Source of the DNA: Dehalococcoidia bacterium UBA2588 | GTDB taxonomy: Bacteria; Chloroflexota; Dehalococcoidia; Lucifugimonadales; UBA3495 | DNA: 13,243 nucleotides | NCBI GenBank assembly: GCA_002339805.1 | Contig: DDKW01000005.1 | Coordinates: forward strand, 1 to 13,243 | Direction: 5' to 3' | Shown: in pieces, positions 1 to 8,111 of the stretch | Numbering within the stretch: position 1 is the first letter of the stretch | Layout of the letters: each line of letters opens with the position of its first letter | Made by a program: the position numbers and the translations under genes | The notes under the pieces: model-generated | What the model saw: only the letters and a program-made list of their open reading frames with translations | Told to the model about the DNA's origin: nothing | The model's database searches: none

Positions 1-1
1 T

Positions 2-64
2 GAGCATATAACAGCATTAAATGCTAATCACCAAAACTTTTCACGTGTAAGAGGCTTTCCCTAG
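2..64 (+). CDS. Possible C-terminal tail of an upstream gene (partial)
   Basis: A reading frame is open from the left edge to a TAG at 62-64 and would encode 20 residues ending in a basic, coding-like stretch (NFSRVRGFP). It would sit 55 bp upstream of the quinone operon on the same strand. Twenty open codons are not rare by chance, so this is only a possibility. No family can be named from so short a tail. Confidence 0.2.
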   Translation, partial: EHITALNANHQNFSRVRGFP

Positions 65-90
65 ACGTCCGATTGAATATTGTATTACCA

Positions 91-96
91 TATAAT
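91..96 (+). promoter_or_regulatory. Possible -10 box upstream of the ubiD-like operon
   Basis: A perfect TATAAT lies 24 bp before the ATG at 120, which would give a short leader. The only -35-like hexamer nearby (TTGAAT, 73-78) is just 12 bp upstream, too close for a standard promoter. The region is AT-rich, so a chance match is quite possible. Confidence 0.25.
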
Positions 97-119
97 AATA
101 GACTTTAAGATATGAGCAA

Positions 120-1562
120 ATGAAATATTCAAACCTTAACGATTATATTATTGAGTTAGAAAAACAAGGCTTGCTACTAAGGGTCAAGACCGAAGTATCT
201 ACAGATTTAGAAATTACCGAAATTACCGACCGAATGATGGCTACCGATGGCCCTGCTCTTCTCTTTGAGAATGTTGCTGGGCACACAATACCTGTTCTTA
301 CTAACCTTTTTGGATCTCATAAAAAAATGTCATTAGCATTGGGGGTAGAAGATGTCGACCAAATTGCTGACAGGATATCAGCATTGCTGGACACAGTACA
401 AAACCCTCCCAAATCCATCGGAGCTAAAGTTAAGCTACTGGGTGAACTCCTCAAAATAGCCAAATTATCACCTAAAACTGTCAAACAGGCTCCATGTCAG
501 GAAGTTATTCATACTGGTGAACAGGTTAACCTGTTTGACTTGCCAATTCTAAAAAATTGGCCACTGGATGGCGGAAAATTCATTACGCTACCTTTAGTAA
601 TTACACAAGACCCAAAGAAATCTTCACAAAACTATGGCATATATAGAATCCAAGTGTACGATAAAAATACTACCGGATTACATTGGCAAACCCATAAAGG
701 AGCCGCAGACCATTACCGAAATACTACAGAAAAACTTGATGTTTCTATAGCAATTGGATCTGATCCTGCAACAATTTGGTCAGGCTCAGCTCCGCTACCT
801 CCTGATGTAGACGAGATGCTGTTAGCAGGATTTGTACGAAACAGCCCCGTAAAGTTAGTTAAATGCATATCTAACAATTTAAAAGTTCCTGCAAATTCGG
901 AAATTGTAATAGAAGGTTACGTTTTAAAGAACGAGAGTAGGATAGAAGGACCATTTGGAGATCACACAGGATATTATTCAGAAGCTGCTGACTATCCCGT
1001 ATTGCACGTAACTACCATTACTCACAGGAACAATCCAATATATCCCTCTGCTCTTGTTGGTAAACCTCCTAAAGAAGACTACTGGATGGGCAAAGTAACG
1101 GAAAGAGTATTTTTACCATTAATCAAATTGACCTTACCTGAAGTCCATGACATAAACATGCCAGCAGAAGGTATATTCCATAATATGTTAATAGTTTCAA
1201 TAGATAAGAGGTATCCTGGGCAAGCGTATAAAGTAATGAATGGCCTATGGGGAATGGGATTGTTAAGTTTAACCAAAACTATAGTAGTGGTAGATAAGTT
1301 CGTTGATGTTCACAACATATCGGAATTGGCATGGAGAGTACTTTGCAACATCAATTACGATACTGATATTTTAATAAGCAAAGGACCTCTAGATGACTTA
1401 GACCATTCTAATCCATCGGCAAAATTTGGAGCTAAACTCGGCATAGATGCAACGCGCAAAATAGACGGCGAGGGATACACATCTGATTGGCCAGAAGATG
1501 TTGAAATGACCGAAGATATAAAACAACTTGTTGATTCTAGATGGAAGGAATATGGTTTCTAA
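120..1562 (+). CDS. ubiD: UbiD-family prenyl-FMN-dependent decarboxylase (quinone biosynthesis)
   Basis: This 480-residue protein has the normal length of UbiD-family decarboxylases, which remove an aromatic ring carboxylate using prenylated FMN and a divalent metal. Visible family motifs are YGIYR (residues 173-176 region, conserved Arg176), the TTGLHWQ segment just after it, and EGPFGDHTGYY (276-286, conserved Glu276), which contribute to the cofactor and active site. The ATG at 120 is used because an ATG at 113 in another frame stops after three codons; the Shine-Dalgarno is weak. The stop is followed immediately by the start of the UbiA-family gene, and the cofactor-making UbiX-family gene is third in the operon. 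Context suggests decarboxylation of a prenylated or free quinone precursor, as by MqnL or UbiD; which one cannot be decided from sequence alone. Confidence 0.93.
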   Translation: MKYSNLNDYIIELEKQGLLLRVKTEVSTDLEITEITDRMMATDGPALLFENVAGHTIPVLTNLFGSHKKMSLALGVEDVDQIADRISALLDTVQNPPKSIGAKVKLLGELLKIAKLSPKTVKQAPCQEVIHTGEQVNLFDLPILKNWPLDGGKFITLPLVITQDPKKSSQNYGIYRIQVYDKNTTGLHWQTHKGAADHYRNTTEKLDVSIAIGSDPATIWSGSAPLPPDVDEMLLAGFVRNSPVKLVKCISNNLKVPANSEIVIEGYVLKNESRIEGPFGDHTGYYSEAADYPVLHVTTITHRNNPIYPSALVGKPPKEDYWMGKVTERVFLPLIKLTLPEVHDINMPAEGIFHNMLIVSIDKRYPGQAYKVMNGLWGMGLLSLTKTIVVVDKFVDVHNISELAWRVLCNINYDTDILISKGPLDDLDHSNPSAKFGAKLGIDATRKIDGEGYTSDWPEDVEMTEDIKQLVDSRWKEYGF

Positions 1563-2435
1563 ATGGCTGCACAATTGTCTTTTATAAAAAAACTCCCTTT
1601 ATATATGTCTTCAATACGAATTTGGGAGTCTCTATTCGCTTTACCATTCGCTTACATGGCATTAATACTAGCGTCCAAAGGGTTCCCAAGTACTAGTGAC
1701 TTATTATTTGTAACGCTTGCAATGGTATCTGCACGTACATTTGCCATGTCAATAAACAGATTGGCCAATGAGAAAGAAGACTCCAAAAACCCAAGAACAA
1801 TGAATCGACATCTTCAATCCGGATTATTGAACAGAAAAGATATGTGGATTTTAATCATTCCAAGTGTAGGATTATTTTTAGTATCCGCATATATGCTCAA
1901 CTTATTTGTTCTTTTACTCGCTCCTGTTGCTCTTACTTATATAACCCTCTATTCATTTTCCAAATATTACACCTGGGCCTGTAACATTCTGTTAGGATCA
2001 TCATTAGCTATAGCGCCAATAGGAGCCTGGTTCGGAGTCACTGGGTCTTTTAGTGCTATGCCTCTGATCTTGGGATTAGCAGTCACTTTATGGGCCAGCG
2101 GATTTGACATCATCTATACTTGTTTGGATTATGATTTTGATACTCAACATGGCATAAATTCAATTCCGGCGAAATTTGGGATTCGGAATGCTCTCAGTTT
2201 GGTAAAACTTTTCCATGGAGCTTCAATATTAACCCTGATAACCCTAGGAATCCTAATGAACCTCAATGCAGTCTATTTCATTGGCTGCACTATCGCGAGC
2301 ATCCTACTAGCTTACGAAAACATGTTAGTTAAGCCGAATGACCTTTCAAAAGTTAACATCGCTTTCTTTAGAATAAATGGCTTGATATCAACGGCTCTAT
2401 TGGTATTCACTGGAATAAGTGTGATAATCAAATGA
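1563..2435 (+). CDS. ubiA: UbiA-family aromatic prenyltransferase, membrane protein
   Basis: This 290-residue, strongly hydrophobic protein of the UbiA superfamily transfers a polyprenyl chain to an aromatic ring in the inner membrane. The first substrate/Mg motif is at residues 65-79 (NRLANEKEDSKNPRT) and the second at 182-193, with the pattern DxxYxxxDxDxD followed by HGINSIPAKFG, as in the UbiA/MqnP branch. In the first motif the usual middle aspartate is Asn69, whereas Asp73 is kept. Eight or so membrane helices are apparent. Its ATG directly abuts the upstream TAA, indicating translational coupling, and its end overlaps the UbiX-family start by 4 bp (ATGA). With its neighbours it probably prenylates a futalosine-pathway or hydroxybenzoate-type intermediate. 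Confidence 0.92.
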   Translation: MAAQLSFIKKLPLYMSSIRIWESLFALPFAYMALILASKGFPSTSDLLFVTLAMVSARTFAMSINRLANEKEDSKNPRTMNRHLQSGLLNRKDMWILIIPSVGLFLVSAYMLNLFVLLLAPVALTYITLYSFSKYYTWACNILLGSSLAIAPIGAWFGVTGSFSAMPLILGLAVTLWASGFDIIYTCLDYDFDTQHGINSIPAKFGIRNALSLVKLFHGASILTLITLGILMNLNAVYFIGCTIASILLAYENMLVKPNDLSKVNIAFFRINGLISTALLVFTGISVIIK

Positions 2436-3028
2436 ACATGCAGCCGAAACACCCTTACATAGTAGGTATTTCCGGAGCTAGCGGAGTAATTATTTCCAAG
2501 AAAATAGTAGACTCCCTACTAGCAAAAGAACTGGAAGTGGTTACTGTCTTTTCTAATGCTTCCAAATTGGTTTGGGATCAAGAATTGTCAACGTCATACC
2601 AAACCGATATCTTAGAATGGTCTGAATACCCCAATTATACCAATTATGCAGTTGGAGACCTCACAGCACCCATTGCAAGTGGTAGTTATCATACCAACGG
2701 AATGATCATTGTACCGTGCAGTATGAATAGCGTAGCGAGCTTAGGCAATGGGATCACCAACAATCTTTTGCTTCGTTCAGCAGACGTTTGCCTGAAAGAA
2801 AAAAGACCTTTGACAATAATTCCTAGAGAAACTCCCTTACATGCTATCCATTTGAGTAATTTAACCAAGCTAGCAACCATGGGAGCAACTATCATGCCAA
2901 CCGATCCTCCATTTTATTTAGGGCTCCAAACAACAGCGGAAATAGTAGATTATTTCGTAGCTAAAGTTCTAATACAACTAGGAATAGAGACCGAGTTACC
3001 AGAAAAATTTAGATACCTAGGTAAATAA
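2432..3028 (+). CDS. ubiX: UbiX-family flavin prenyltransferase
   Basis: This 198-residue protein matches UbiX in length and motifs. The N-terminal flavin-binding loop is GISGASG (12-18). PCSM is at 95-98, followed by the family signature GNGITNNLLLRSADVCLKE (105-123) and RETPLH (132-137). UbiX prenylates FMN with dimethylallyl phosphate to make the cofactor of UbiD enzymes, so its presence two genes after the UbiD-family gene is functionally coherent. The ATG at 2432 overlaps the upstream TGA, a typical coupled start. A second in-frame ATG at 2438 would shorten it by two residues only. Confidence 0.95.
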   Translation: MNMQPKHPYIVGISGASGVIISKKIVDSLLAKELEVVTVFSNASKLVWDQELSTSYQTDILEWSEYPNYTNYAVGDLTAPIASGSYHTNGMIIVPCSMNSVASLGNGITNNLLLRSADVCLKEKRPLTIIPRETPLHAIHLSNLTKLATMGATIMPTDPPFYLGLQTTAEIVDYFVAKVLIQLGIETELPEKFRYLGK

Positions 3029-3032
3029 ACAG

Positions 3033-3752
3033 TTGGGTAACACACAACGGAAAGAACCTGAGCAATCCTATGTAAATAGTGTATTCAGTAATATAACTAA
3101 ACACTATGACCAGATGAACACCATCATGACTTTAGGTATGCATCACATCTGGAAAACCAAACTAACCAAGATAGTATCTGCCAATCATCCTCAAGTTTGT
3201 GTAGATATAGCTACAGGTACTGGAGACATTTCCAGAAAATTATCTTCAATCCCTTCAGTAAACCAGGTAATCAGTACAGACATATTACCTGAAATGCTGA
3301 AATTAGCTATATCCAAAAACAAGCATTCTAATGAACATCACAAAAATTCTTATTTTGCTAGCACCGCAGTCAATTTACCAATAAAATCAAATACAGCTGA
3401 CGTTGTGACTGCAGGATTCAGTCTTCGAAATATGCCTAACCTAGAGCAAGCCATTTCCGAAATGGTCAGAATCGCTAAACCCGGAGGAATCGTATCCACA
3501 CTAGAATTAACTCCTTACAAAACTAAAATAATAGGCAAAATCATAGGGCTATATTTTAATAAAATTGTCCCAGTTGTGGGTTCTTTGATCAGTAATAACC
3601 GTAACGCATATTCATATCTTCCTCAATCAGTAGATAATTTCATTGATGCAGAACAGTTGAAGTTATTATTCGAGAAGTGCGGATTAGTAAATGTAACCTA
3701 TATTAAATTAGGTATAGGAACAATAGCCATACATACAGGTACAAAACCTTAA
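3033..3752 (+). CDS. ubiE: UbiE/MenG quinone C-methyltransferase
   Basis: This 239-residue class I SAM-dependent methyltransferase performs the last ring methylation of menaquinone (MenG) or the C-methylation of ubiquinone (UbiE). Motif I is DIATGTGD (58-65). The acidic SAM-ribose residue lies in TDILPEML (82-89). The family signatures GFSLRNMPN (128-136), RIAKPGG (146-152) and YSYLPQSV (193-200) are all present. The start must be TTG at 3033: an in-frame stop lies at 3018-3020 and no other usual start codon precedes the conserved NSVFSNITKHYDQMN segment. An AGG about 11 bases upstream could serve as a weak ribosome site. The gap to the UbiX-family stop is 4 bp, so it closes the quinone operon. 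Confidence 0.94.
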   Translation: MGNTQRKEPEQSYVNSVFSNITKHYDQMNTIMTLGMHHIWKTKLTKIVSANHPQVCVDIATGTGDISRKLSSIPSVNQVISTDILPEMLKLAISKNKHSNEHHKNSYFASTAVNLPIKSNTADVVTAGFSLRNMPNLEQAISEMVRIAKPGGIVSTLELTPYKTKIIGKIIGLYFNKIVPVVGSLISNNRNAYSYLPQSVDNFIDAEQLKLLFEKCGLVNVTYIKLGIGTIAIHTGTKP

Positions 3753-3781
3753 TTTTCTCCCAAATAAACCAGATACCATCA

Positions 3782-3810
3782 TTGTATATAGATATACATT
3801 AAGATAGAAT
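3782..3810 (+). promoter_or_regulatory. Candidate promoter for prfA-prmC
   Basis: The 91-bp gap between the methyltransferase gene and prfA contains TTGTAT (3782-3787) and TAGAAT (3805-3810), 17 bp apart, a reasonable sigma-70-type pair about 33 bp before the prfA ATG. A perfect 6-bp inverted repeat (GTATAT-AG-ATATAC, 3784-3797) overlaps the -35 side, but in such AT-rich sequence it may be incidental. No rho-independent terminator for the upstream operon is visible in the gap. Confidence 0.4.
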
Positions 3811-3843
3811 CAACTAAATTCAATCATCAACATACGGATAGTC

Positions 3844-4923
3844 ATGCCTTCAATATTCGACAAACTTGAAATTATTTTACGGCGCAACGAAGAACTGGAA
3901 TCGCTTATGGCCACGCCTGAAATAGCAGCTGATTTCACCAAAATTCAAACTTTAGCTAAAGAACGATCTTCATTAGAAAAATTAGTTACAATCGGGCGAA
4001 CCTATGAACAACTCGTAGAGGAACAAAAAGACTTGGAAGAACTAGCCCAAGATTCTTCAGATACTGAACTAAGCAATATTGCCAAACAAGAGTTATCCAG
4101 TATTTCAGATCAGATCAAAAACTTAGCAGATGATTTAGAGGTTGCGTTACTTCCAAAAGATCCAAACGATGAACGTGATGTTATAGTAGAAATTCGTGCA
4201 GGAACCGGTGGAAGAGAAGCTACTCTGTTCGCAGCAGATCTATTCAGAACTTACACTAAATATGCCCAACTCCATGGATGGAAGACAGAAATTATGGATT
4301 CCCACAATGCCGATCTAGGCGGATACAACAAAATCGTCTTTGACATTCATGGCCAAGGAGTCTACAGCAAACTCAAATTCGAGAAAGGCGTCCACCGAGT
4401 CCAACGTATTCCCGAAACTGAAACGCAAGGTAGAATTCATACATCTACCGCAACTGTAGCTGTCCTGCCCGAAGCAGATGATGTAGAAATTAACATTAAT
4501 CAAGATGATTTACGAATTGATATATTCCACTCTGGCGGGCATGGCGGACAAAATGTAAACAAAGTGGCCACTGCGGTTCGGATAGTGCACAATCCAACCG
4601 GAATCGTAGTAGTGTGTCAAGATGAAAGATCACAATACAAAAATAAAACCAAAGCAATGTCAATGTTAAGAGCAAAAATATACGAAGTAGAACAGCAACG
4701 CCACAGTGACGAAATAAGTAAGACTAGACGCGAGCAAGTCGGGAGCGCAGAACGTTCTGAAAAAATCAGAACTTATAATTTCCCTCAGGACAGAATCACG
4801 GACCATAGAATATCGTCAAGTTTCTACGGATTGAACAAAATCCTGGATGGCAACTTGGATGAGATTATAACTTCCCTTATGGATTGGGAAAGGACAGTTC
4901 TCATGGAAGAAGTCAAAGCCTAA
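3844..4923 (+). CDS. prfA: Peptide chain release factor 1 (RF1)
   Basis: This 359-residue class I release factor terminates translation at UAA and UAG. The catalytic GGQ loop is at residues 234-236 in SGGHGGQNVNKVATAVR. The stop-codon-reading site has the RF1 form PxT, here Pro-Glu-Thr (190-192) in RIPETETQGRIHTSTATVAVLPE, not the SPF tripeptide of RF2. The C-terminal domain carries the usual QDERSQYKNKTKAM segment. The start ATG has CGGA about 5 bases upstream. The gene overlaps prmC by 40 bp; PrmC methylates the GGQ glutamine of this protein. Because RF1 does not read UGA, it should not compete directly at the TGA of the selenoprotein gene at 10302-10835. Confidence 0.97.
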   Translation: MPSIFDKLEIILRRNEELESLMATPEIAADFTKIQTLAKERSSLEKLVTIGRTYEQLVEEQKDLEELAQDSSDTELSNIAKQELSSISDQIKNLADDLEVALLPKDPNDERDVIVEIRAGTGGREATLFAADLFRTYTKYAQLHGWKTEIMDSHNADLGGYNKIVFDIHGQGVYSKLKFEKGVHRVQRIPETETQGRIHTSTATVAVLPEADDVEININQDDLRIDIFHSGGHGGQNVNKVATAVRIVHNPTGIVVVCQDERSQYKNKTKAMSMLRAKIYEVEQQRHSDEISKTRREQVGSAERSEKIRTYNFPQDRITDHRISSSFYGLNKILDGNLDEIITSLMDWERTVLMEEVKA

Positions 4924-5792
4924 TCGAACAAGAACATTCCATACAAAACCTGCGTAGCTATATAACCGTTAAATTACAACAAAGCGGTATAGCAGACAGT
5001 GATATTGAAACAGATATAATAATCATGGAAGCCTTAAATCTTAATCGAGTGGAACTTGCGTCTTCCACAAAGTTAATCATTCCTCAATCTCAATTGGATA
5101 CCATTGAGTCAATATTAAACCGCAGGGTACAAAGAGAACCACTCTCGTATATCCTAGGAAACCAGCCTTTTTATGGACTGGATTTTTCTATAAATTCCCA
5201 TACCCTTATACCTCGTCCAGAGACAGAATTATTAGTAGAAGAAATTCTCAATTTCACAGAAAACATTCGATCCCTATCCGTTGCAGATATTGGAACAGGA
5301 AGTGGAGTTATAGCGGTCTCTTTAGCCATTATGAGACCAGATTACGGATTCTATGCTGTAGATATTTCAGAAACAGCGATCGCAGTCGCACACCAAAATG
5401 CAAATAAGCACAAAGTATCCCATCAAATCACTTTCGAAGTTGGAGATTTGTTTGCTAGTACTACCGAACAATTCGACATCATAGCGTCCAACTTGCCATA
5501 TATACCGACTGACCGCATTAGTAAACTAGAAAAAGAACTTTCTTGGGAACCTATTCAAGCATTAGATGGAGGACTGGACGGCACGCAGGTCATTTCTAAA
5601 CTGTTAGAGAAAAGTACATTGCATGTCAAACGCAATTCAACCATTTTCCTTGAAATAGACAATTCGCATGCAAATACCCTGATCAATCTTGCAAAAAGAA
5701 TTTATCCGCTGAGCAAAATCACACTCAAGCAAGATCTGCAAGGATTTGATAGGATACTAATTATCGAGCCTTTCGACGCAACCCCAACTTGA
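4884..5792 (+). CDS. prmC: Release factor glutamine N5-methyltransferase PrmC
   Basis: PrmC methylates the glutamine of the GGQ motif in release factors using SAM. The N-terminal helical domain (about 15-90) is followed by the signature LIPRPETELLVE (108-119), SAM motif I ADIGTGSG (134-141) and AVDISETA (158-165). The substrate-binding tetrapeptide is Asn-Leu-Pro-Tyr (203-206) in place of the usual NPPY. Length is 302 residues if translation starts at TTG 4884, inside prfA. The family N-terminus probably begins nearer residue 17-20, but no common start codon lies there: the frame offers only ATC, ATA or CTG. The TTG start is therefore provisional. Gene order prfA-prmC is common in bacteria and fits the function. 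Confidence 0.93.
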   Translation: MGKDSSHGRSQSLIEQEHSIQNLRSYITVKLQQSGIADSDIETDIIIMEALNLNRVELASSTKLIIPQSQLDTIESILNRRVQREPLSYILGNQPFYGLDFSINSHTLIPRPETELLVEEILNFTENIRSLSVADIGTGSGVIAVSLAIMRPDYGFYAVDISETAIAVAHQNANKHKVSHQITFEVGDLFASTTEQFDIIASNLPYIPTDRISKLEKELSWEPIQALDGGLDGTQVISKLLEKSTLHVKRNSTIFLEIDNSHANTLINLAKRIYPLSKITLKQDLQGFDRILIIEPFDATPT

Positions 5793-5805
5793 TAGTAAAT
5801 GTAAG

Positions 5806-5811
5806 AAGGAG
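5806..5811 (+). promoter_or_regulatory. Shine-Dalgarno deciding the start of the Mo hydroxylase gene
   Basis: AAGGAG lies 4 bases before the ATG at 5816. An upstream in-frame TTG at 5789 would place this site inside the coding region and would overlap prmC, so the ATG at 5816 is preferred. Confidence 0.7.
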
Positions 5812-5815
5812 TGTT

Positions 5816-8104
5816 ATGGCTACTAACATATATTCCGGTACCCAATACAACGTGGTAGGCACAAGACCAGTCCGACATGATGGATATGAAAAAGTTACTG
5901 GCGCAGCAAAGTACGGGGCAGACATCCAGCTTTCTAACATGCTCTACGGCAAAGTACTTAGAAGTCCGCATCCTCATGCCATTTTAAAATCAATCGACAC
6001 GACAGCTGCCGAAGCTTTACCAGGAGTTGAGGCAGTCATGACGCATAAAGATTTCCCCATAATAGAAGACCAAATGATTGATTTAGCTGAAACAAGGGCT
6101 AATGCAAGACTAATGGCTGAACATTTAATGGCTCATAACAAAGTATTATACAAAGGTCATGCTATTGCTGCAGTGGCAGCCACAAATTCTCATGTTGCAG
6201 AAGTAGCTCTCGACCTTATCCAAGTTGAATACGACATTTTACAACCAGTACTCACCTATAAAGACGCTATCAAACCAGATGCCCCATTGCTTCATGATGA
6301 TATGACAACACACGTGAAATCCGAACGTTTTGCTCGAGGTGAAGATTCAGGCAAAAGAAGTAATATAGCTAGTCACATCCAACATAAACTTGGAAACACT
6401 GCAGAAGGATTTGATGCCTCTGATTTTATTTTGGAAAGAGAATTCACAACAGAAACAGTCCACCAAGGTTACATAGAACCACACGCTTCAACTGCTACTT
6501 GGCCTGGAGATGGAAGAGTCCACATTTGGACATGTACTCAAGGTGCCTTTGGTGTACGATCGGCGACAGCTGCGATCTTAGGACTCCCAGAATCCATGGT
6601 GAAAGTCACACCTACTGAAATAGGTGGTGGCTTTGGAGCCAAAGCCACCACTTACCTAGAGCCGGTCGCAGCTGTCTTATCTAAGAAAAGTGGTAAACCT
6701 GTCAAAGTTATAATGTCCAGAAAAGATGTTTTCGAAGGGACGGGGCCTACTTCCGCTACTTGGGCTAAAGCAAAGATTGGATTTACCAAATCTGGCTTAA
6801 TCACTGCAGCAGAATTAACAATGTATTTTGAAGCAGGCGCATATCCCGGTTCTCCTGTAGGTGGCGCAACCCTATGCGCGACTGGGCCATACAAAATTGA
6901 GCACCTTTTGATAGACGGATATGATGTCGTGTGTAACAAACAAAAAGTTCAAGCTTACCGAGCACCAGGTCAGCCTCAAGGAGCATTTGCTATTGAGCCT
7001 GTGATTGACGAAGCTGCCAACATCCTAAACATAGATCCTATCGAACTTAGGTTACTAAATGCTGTTAAAGAAGGTGACCGAATGCCCAATGGAGTTCGAC
7101 ACCCTAAAATTGGATGTATAGAACTAGAAGAAGCGATGAAAGACCATGCTCATTATAAGGAAAAACTAAGCAAACCTAACCAAGGGCGAGGGATCGCCGT
7201 TGGATATCGTTGGCAAGGAGGCCAAGTTTCATCAGCTACAATCAATGTGAATAGCAATGGAACCATTAACTTGATCACAGGCTCTGTAGACATTGGAGGC
7301 TCTAGGACGGCTGTGGCCATGCAAGCCGCAGAAATTCTAGGACTTACTTCCGAAGATGTATCTCCTATTGTTGCAGACACGGACATGGTTGGTTATACCG
7401 CTAACACAGGGGGCAGCAGAACAGCATATGATACAGGACTCGCCGCAATCGAGGCTTCCTACCTAGTGATTCAAGAAATGAAAAACCGAGCTTCATTATT
7501 TTGGGAAGTCCAATCAGAGGACGTACAATTTAAAAATGGCATATTCACATGTGCTAAAAATCCCAAAGATCAATTATCTTTTAAAGATATAGCTAGAAGG
7601 CAAATGGGCAGTGGTGGCCCAATCACGTGCTCCGCCTCCGCCACTTCTACAGGAGTAGGACCGATTATAGCTGGAAACATTATAGATGTTGAAGTAGATC
7701 CTGAAACCGGAAAAGTAACTATCCTCAAATGCACTTCTTTCTTAGATGTAGGTTTCCCTGCGCACCCTAGCTATGTGGAAGGCCAAATTCAAGGAGCTAC
7801 TGTACAAGGAATAGGATGGGCTCTGAATGAGGAATATGTATATAATGATAATGGAGCCGTTGATAATGCAAGTTTCCTTGACTACCGCATGCCAACTAGC
7901 CTTGATGTCCCGATGATCGATTCTGTTATGGTAACAGTTCCTAATCCAAGACATCCATTTGGATTACGCGGAGTTGGTGAAGCACCTATAATTCCCCCTT
8001 TGTCAGCAATTCATAATGCAATCAATGACGCATTAGGAATACGAATAAACTCGTTACCAATAACCCCTAGTAAAATAATAGAATACCTGAATGAAAGCAA
8101 CTAG
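5816..8104 (+). CDS. Xanthine dehydrogenase-family molybdopterin-binding large subunit
   Basis: This 762-residue protein is a molybdenum hydroxylase large subunit, the family that hydroxylates heterocycles, aldehydes or aromatic acyl groups with Mo-cytosine or Mo-guanine dinucleotide cofactor. It begins with the a/b-hammerhead region (about 20-150). Cofactor loops follow: QGAFGVR (242-248), GGGFGAK (270-276), QAYRAPGQPQGAFA (379-392) and GQIQGATVQGIGWAL (656-670). The catalytic glutamate is Glu722 in RGVGEAP. The CO-dehydrogenase-specific AYRCSFR loop is absent, so CO oxidation is unlikely; the YRAPG form resembles xanthine-type or acyl-CoA-type hydroxylases. No 2Fe-2S or FAD subunit gene lies beside it, which is unusual. 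It sits 23 bp after prmC, and a flavin oxidase gene follows directly. The substrate is unknown. Confidence 0.92.
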   Translation: MATNIYSGTQYNVVGTRPVRHDGYEKVTGAAKYGADIQLSNMLYGKVLRSPHPHAILKSIDTTAAEALPGVEAVMTHKDFPIIEDQMIDLAETRANARLMAEHLMAHNKVLYKGHAIAAVAATNSHVAEVALDLIQVEYDILQPVLTYKDAIKPDAPLLHDDMTTHVKSERFARGEDSGKRSNIASHIQHKLGNTAEGFDASDFILEREFTTETVHQGYIEPHASTATWPGDGRVHIWTCTQGAFGVRSATAAILGLPESMVKVTPTEIGGGFGAKATTYLEPVAAVLSKKSGKPVKVIMSRKDVFEGTGPTSATWAKAKIGFTKSGLITAAELTMYFEAGAYPGSPVGGATLCATGPYKIEHLLIDGYDVVCNKQKVQAYRAPGQPQGAFAIEPVIDEAANILNIDPIELRLLNAVKEGDRMPNGVRHPKIGCIELEEAMKDHAHYKEKLSKPNQGRGIAVGYRWQGGQVSSATINVNSNGTINLITGSVDIGGSRTAVAMQAAEILGLTSEDVSPIVADTDMVGYTANTGGSRTAYDTGLAAIEASYLVIQEMKNRASLFWEVQSEDVQFKNGIFTCAKNPKDQLSFKDIARRQMGSGGPITCSASATSTGVGPIIAGNIIDVEVDPETGKVTILKCTSFLDVGFPAHPSYVEGQIQGATVQGIGWALNEEYVYNDNGAVDNASFLDYRMPTSLDVPMIDSVMVTVPNPRHPFGLRGVGEAPIIPPLSAIHNAINDALGIRINSLPITPSKIIEYLNESN

Positions 8105-8111
8105 AGTAAAA

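Noticed and set aside
5789..5815. Upstream TTG start for the Mo hydroxylase subunit
   Set aside because: It overlaps prmC, adds residues unlike the family and would put the AAGGAG ribosome site inside the gene; ATG 5816 fits better.
6652..6939. Minus-strand open frames within the Mo hydroxylase, flavin oxidase and ubiX genes
   Set aside because: They lie wholly inside well-supported genes, lack ribosome sites and show no family features.
5816..8104. Aerobic carbon monoxide dehydrogenase large subunit (CoxL)
   Set aside because: The CoxL active-site loop AYRCSFR is absent; the protein has AYRAPG at that place.
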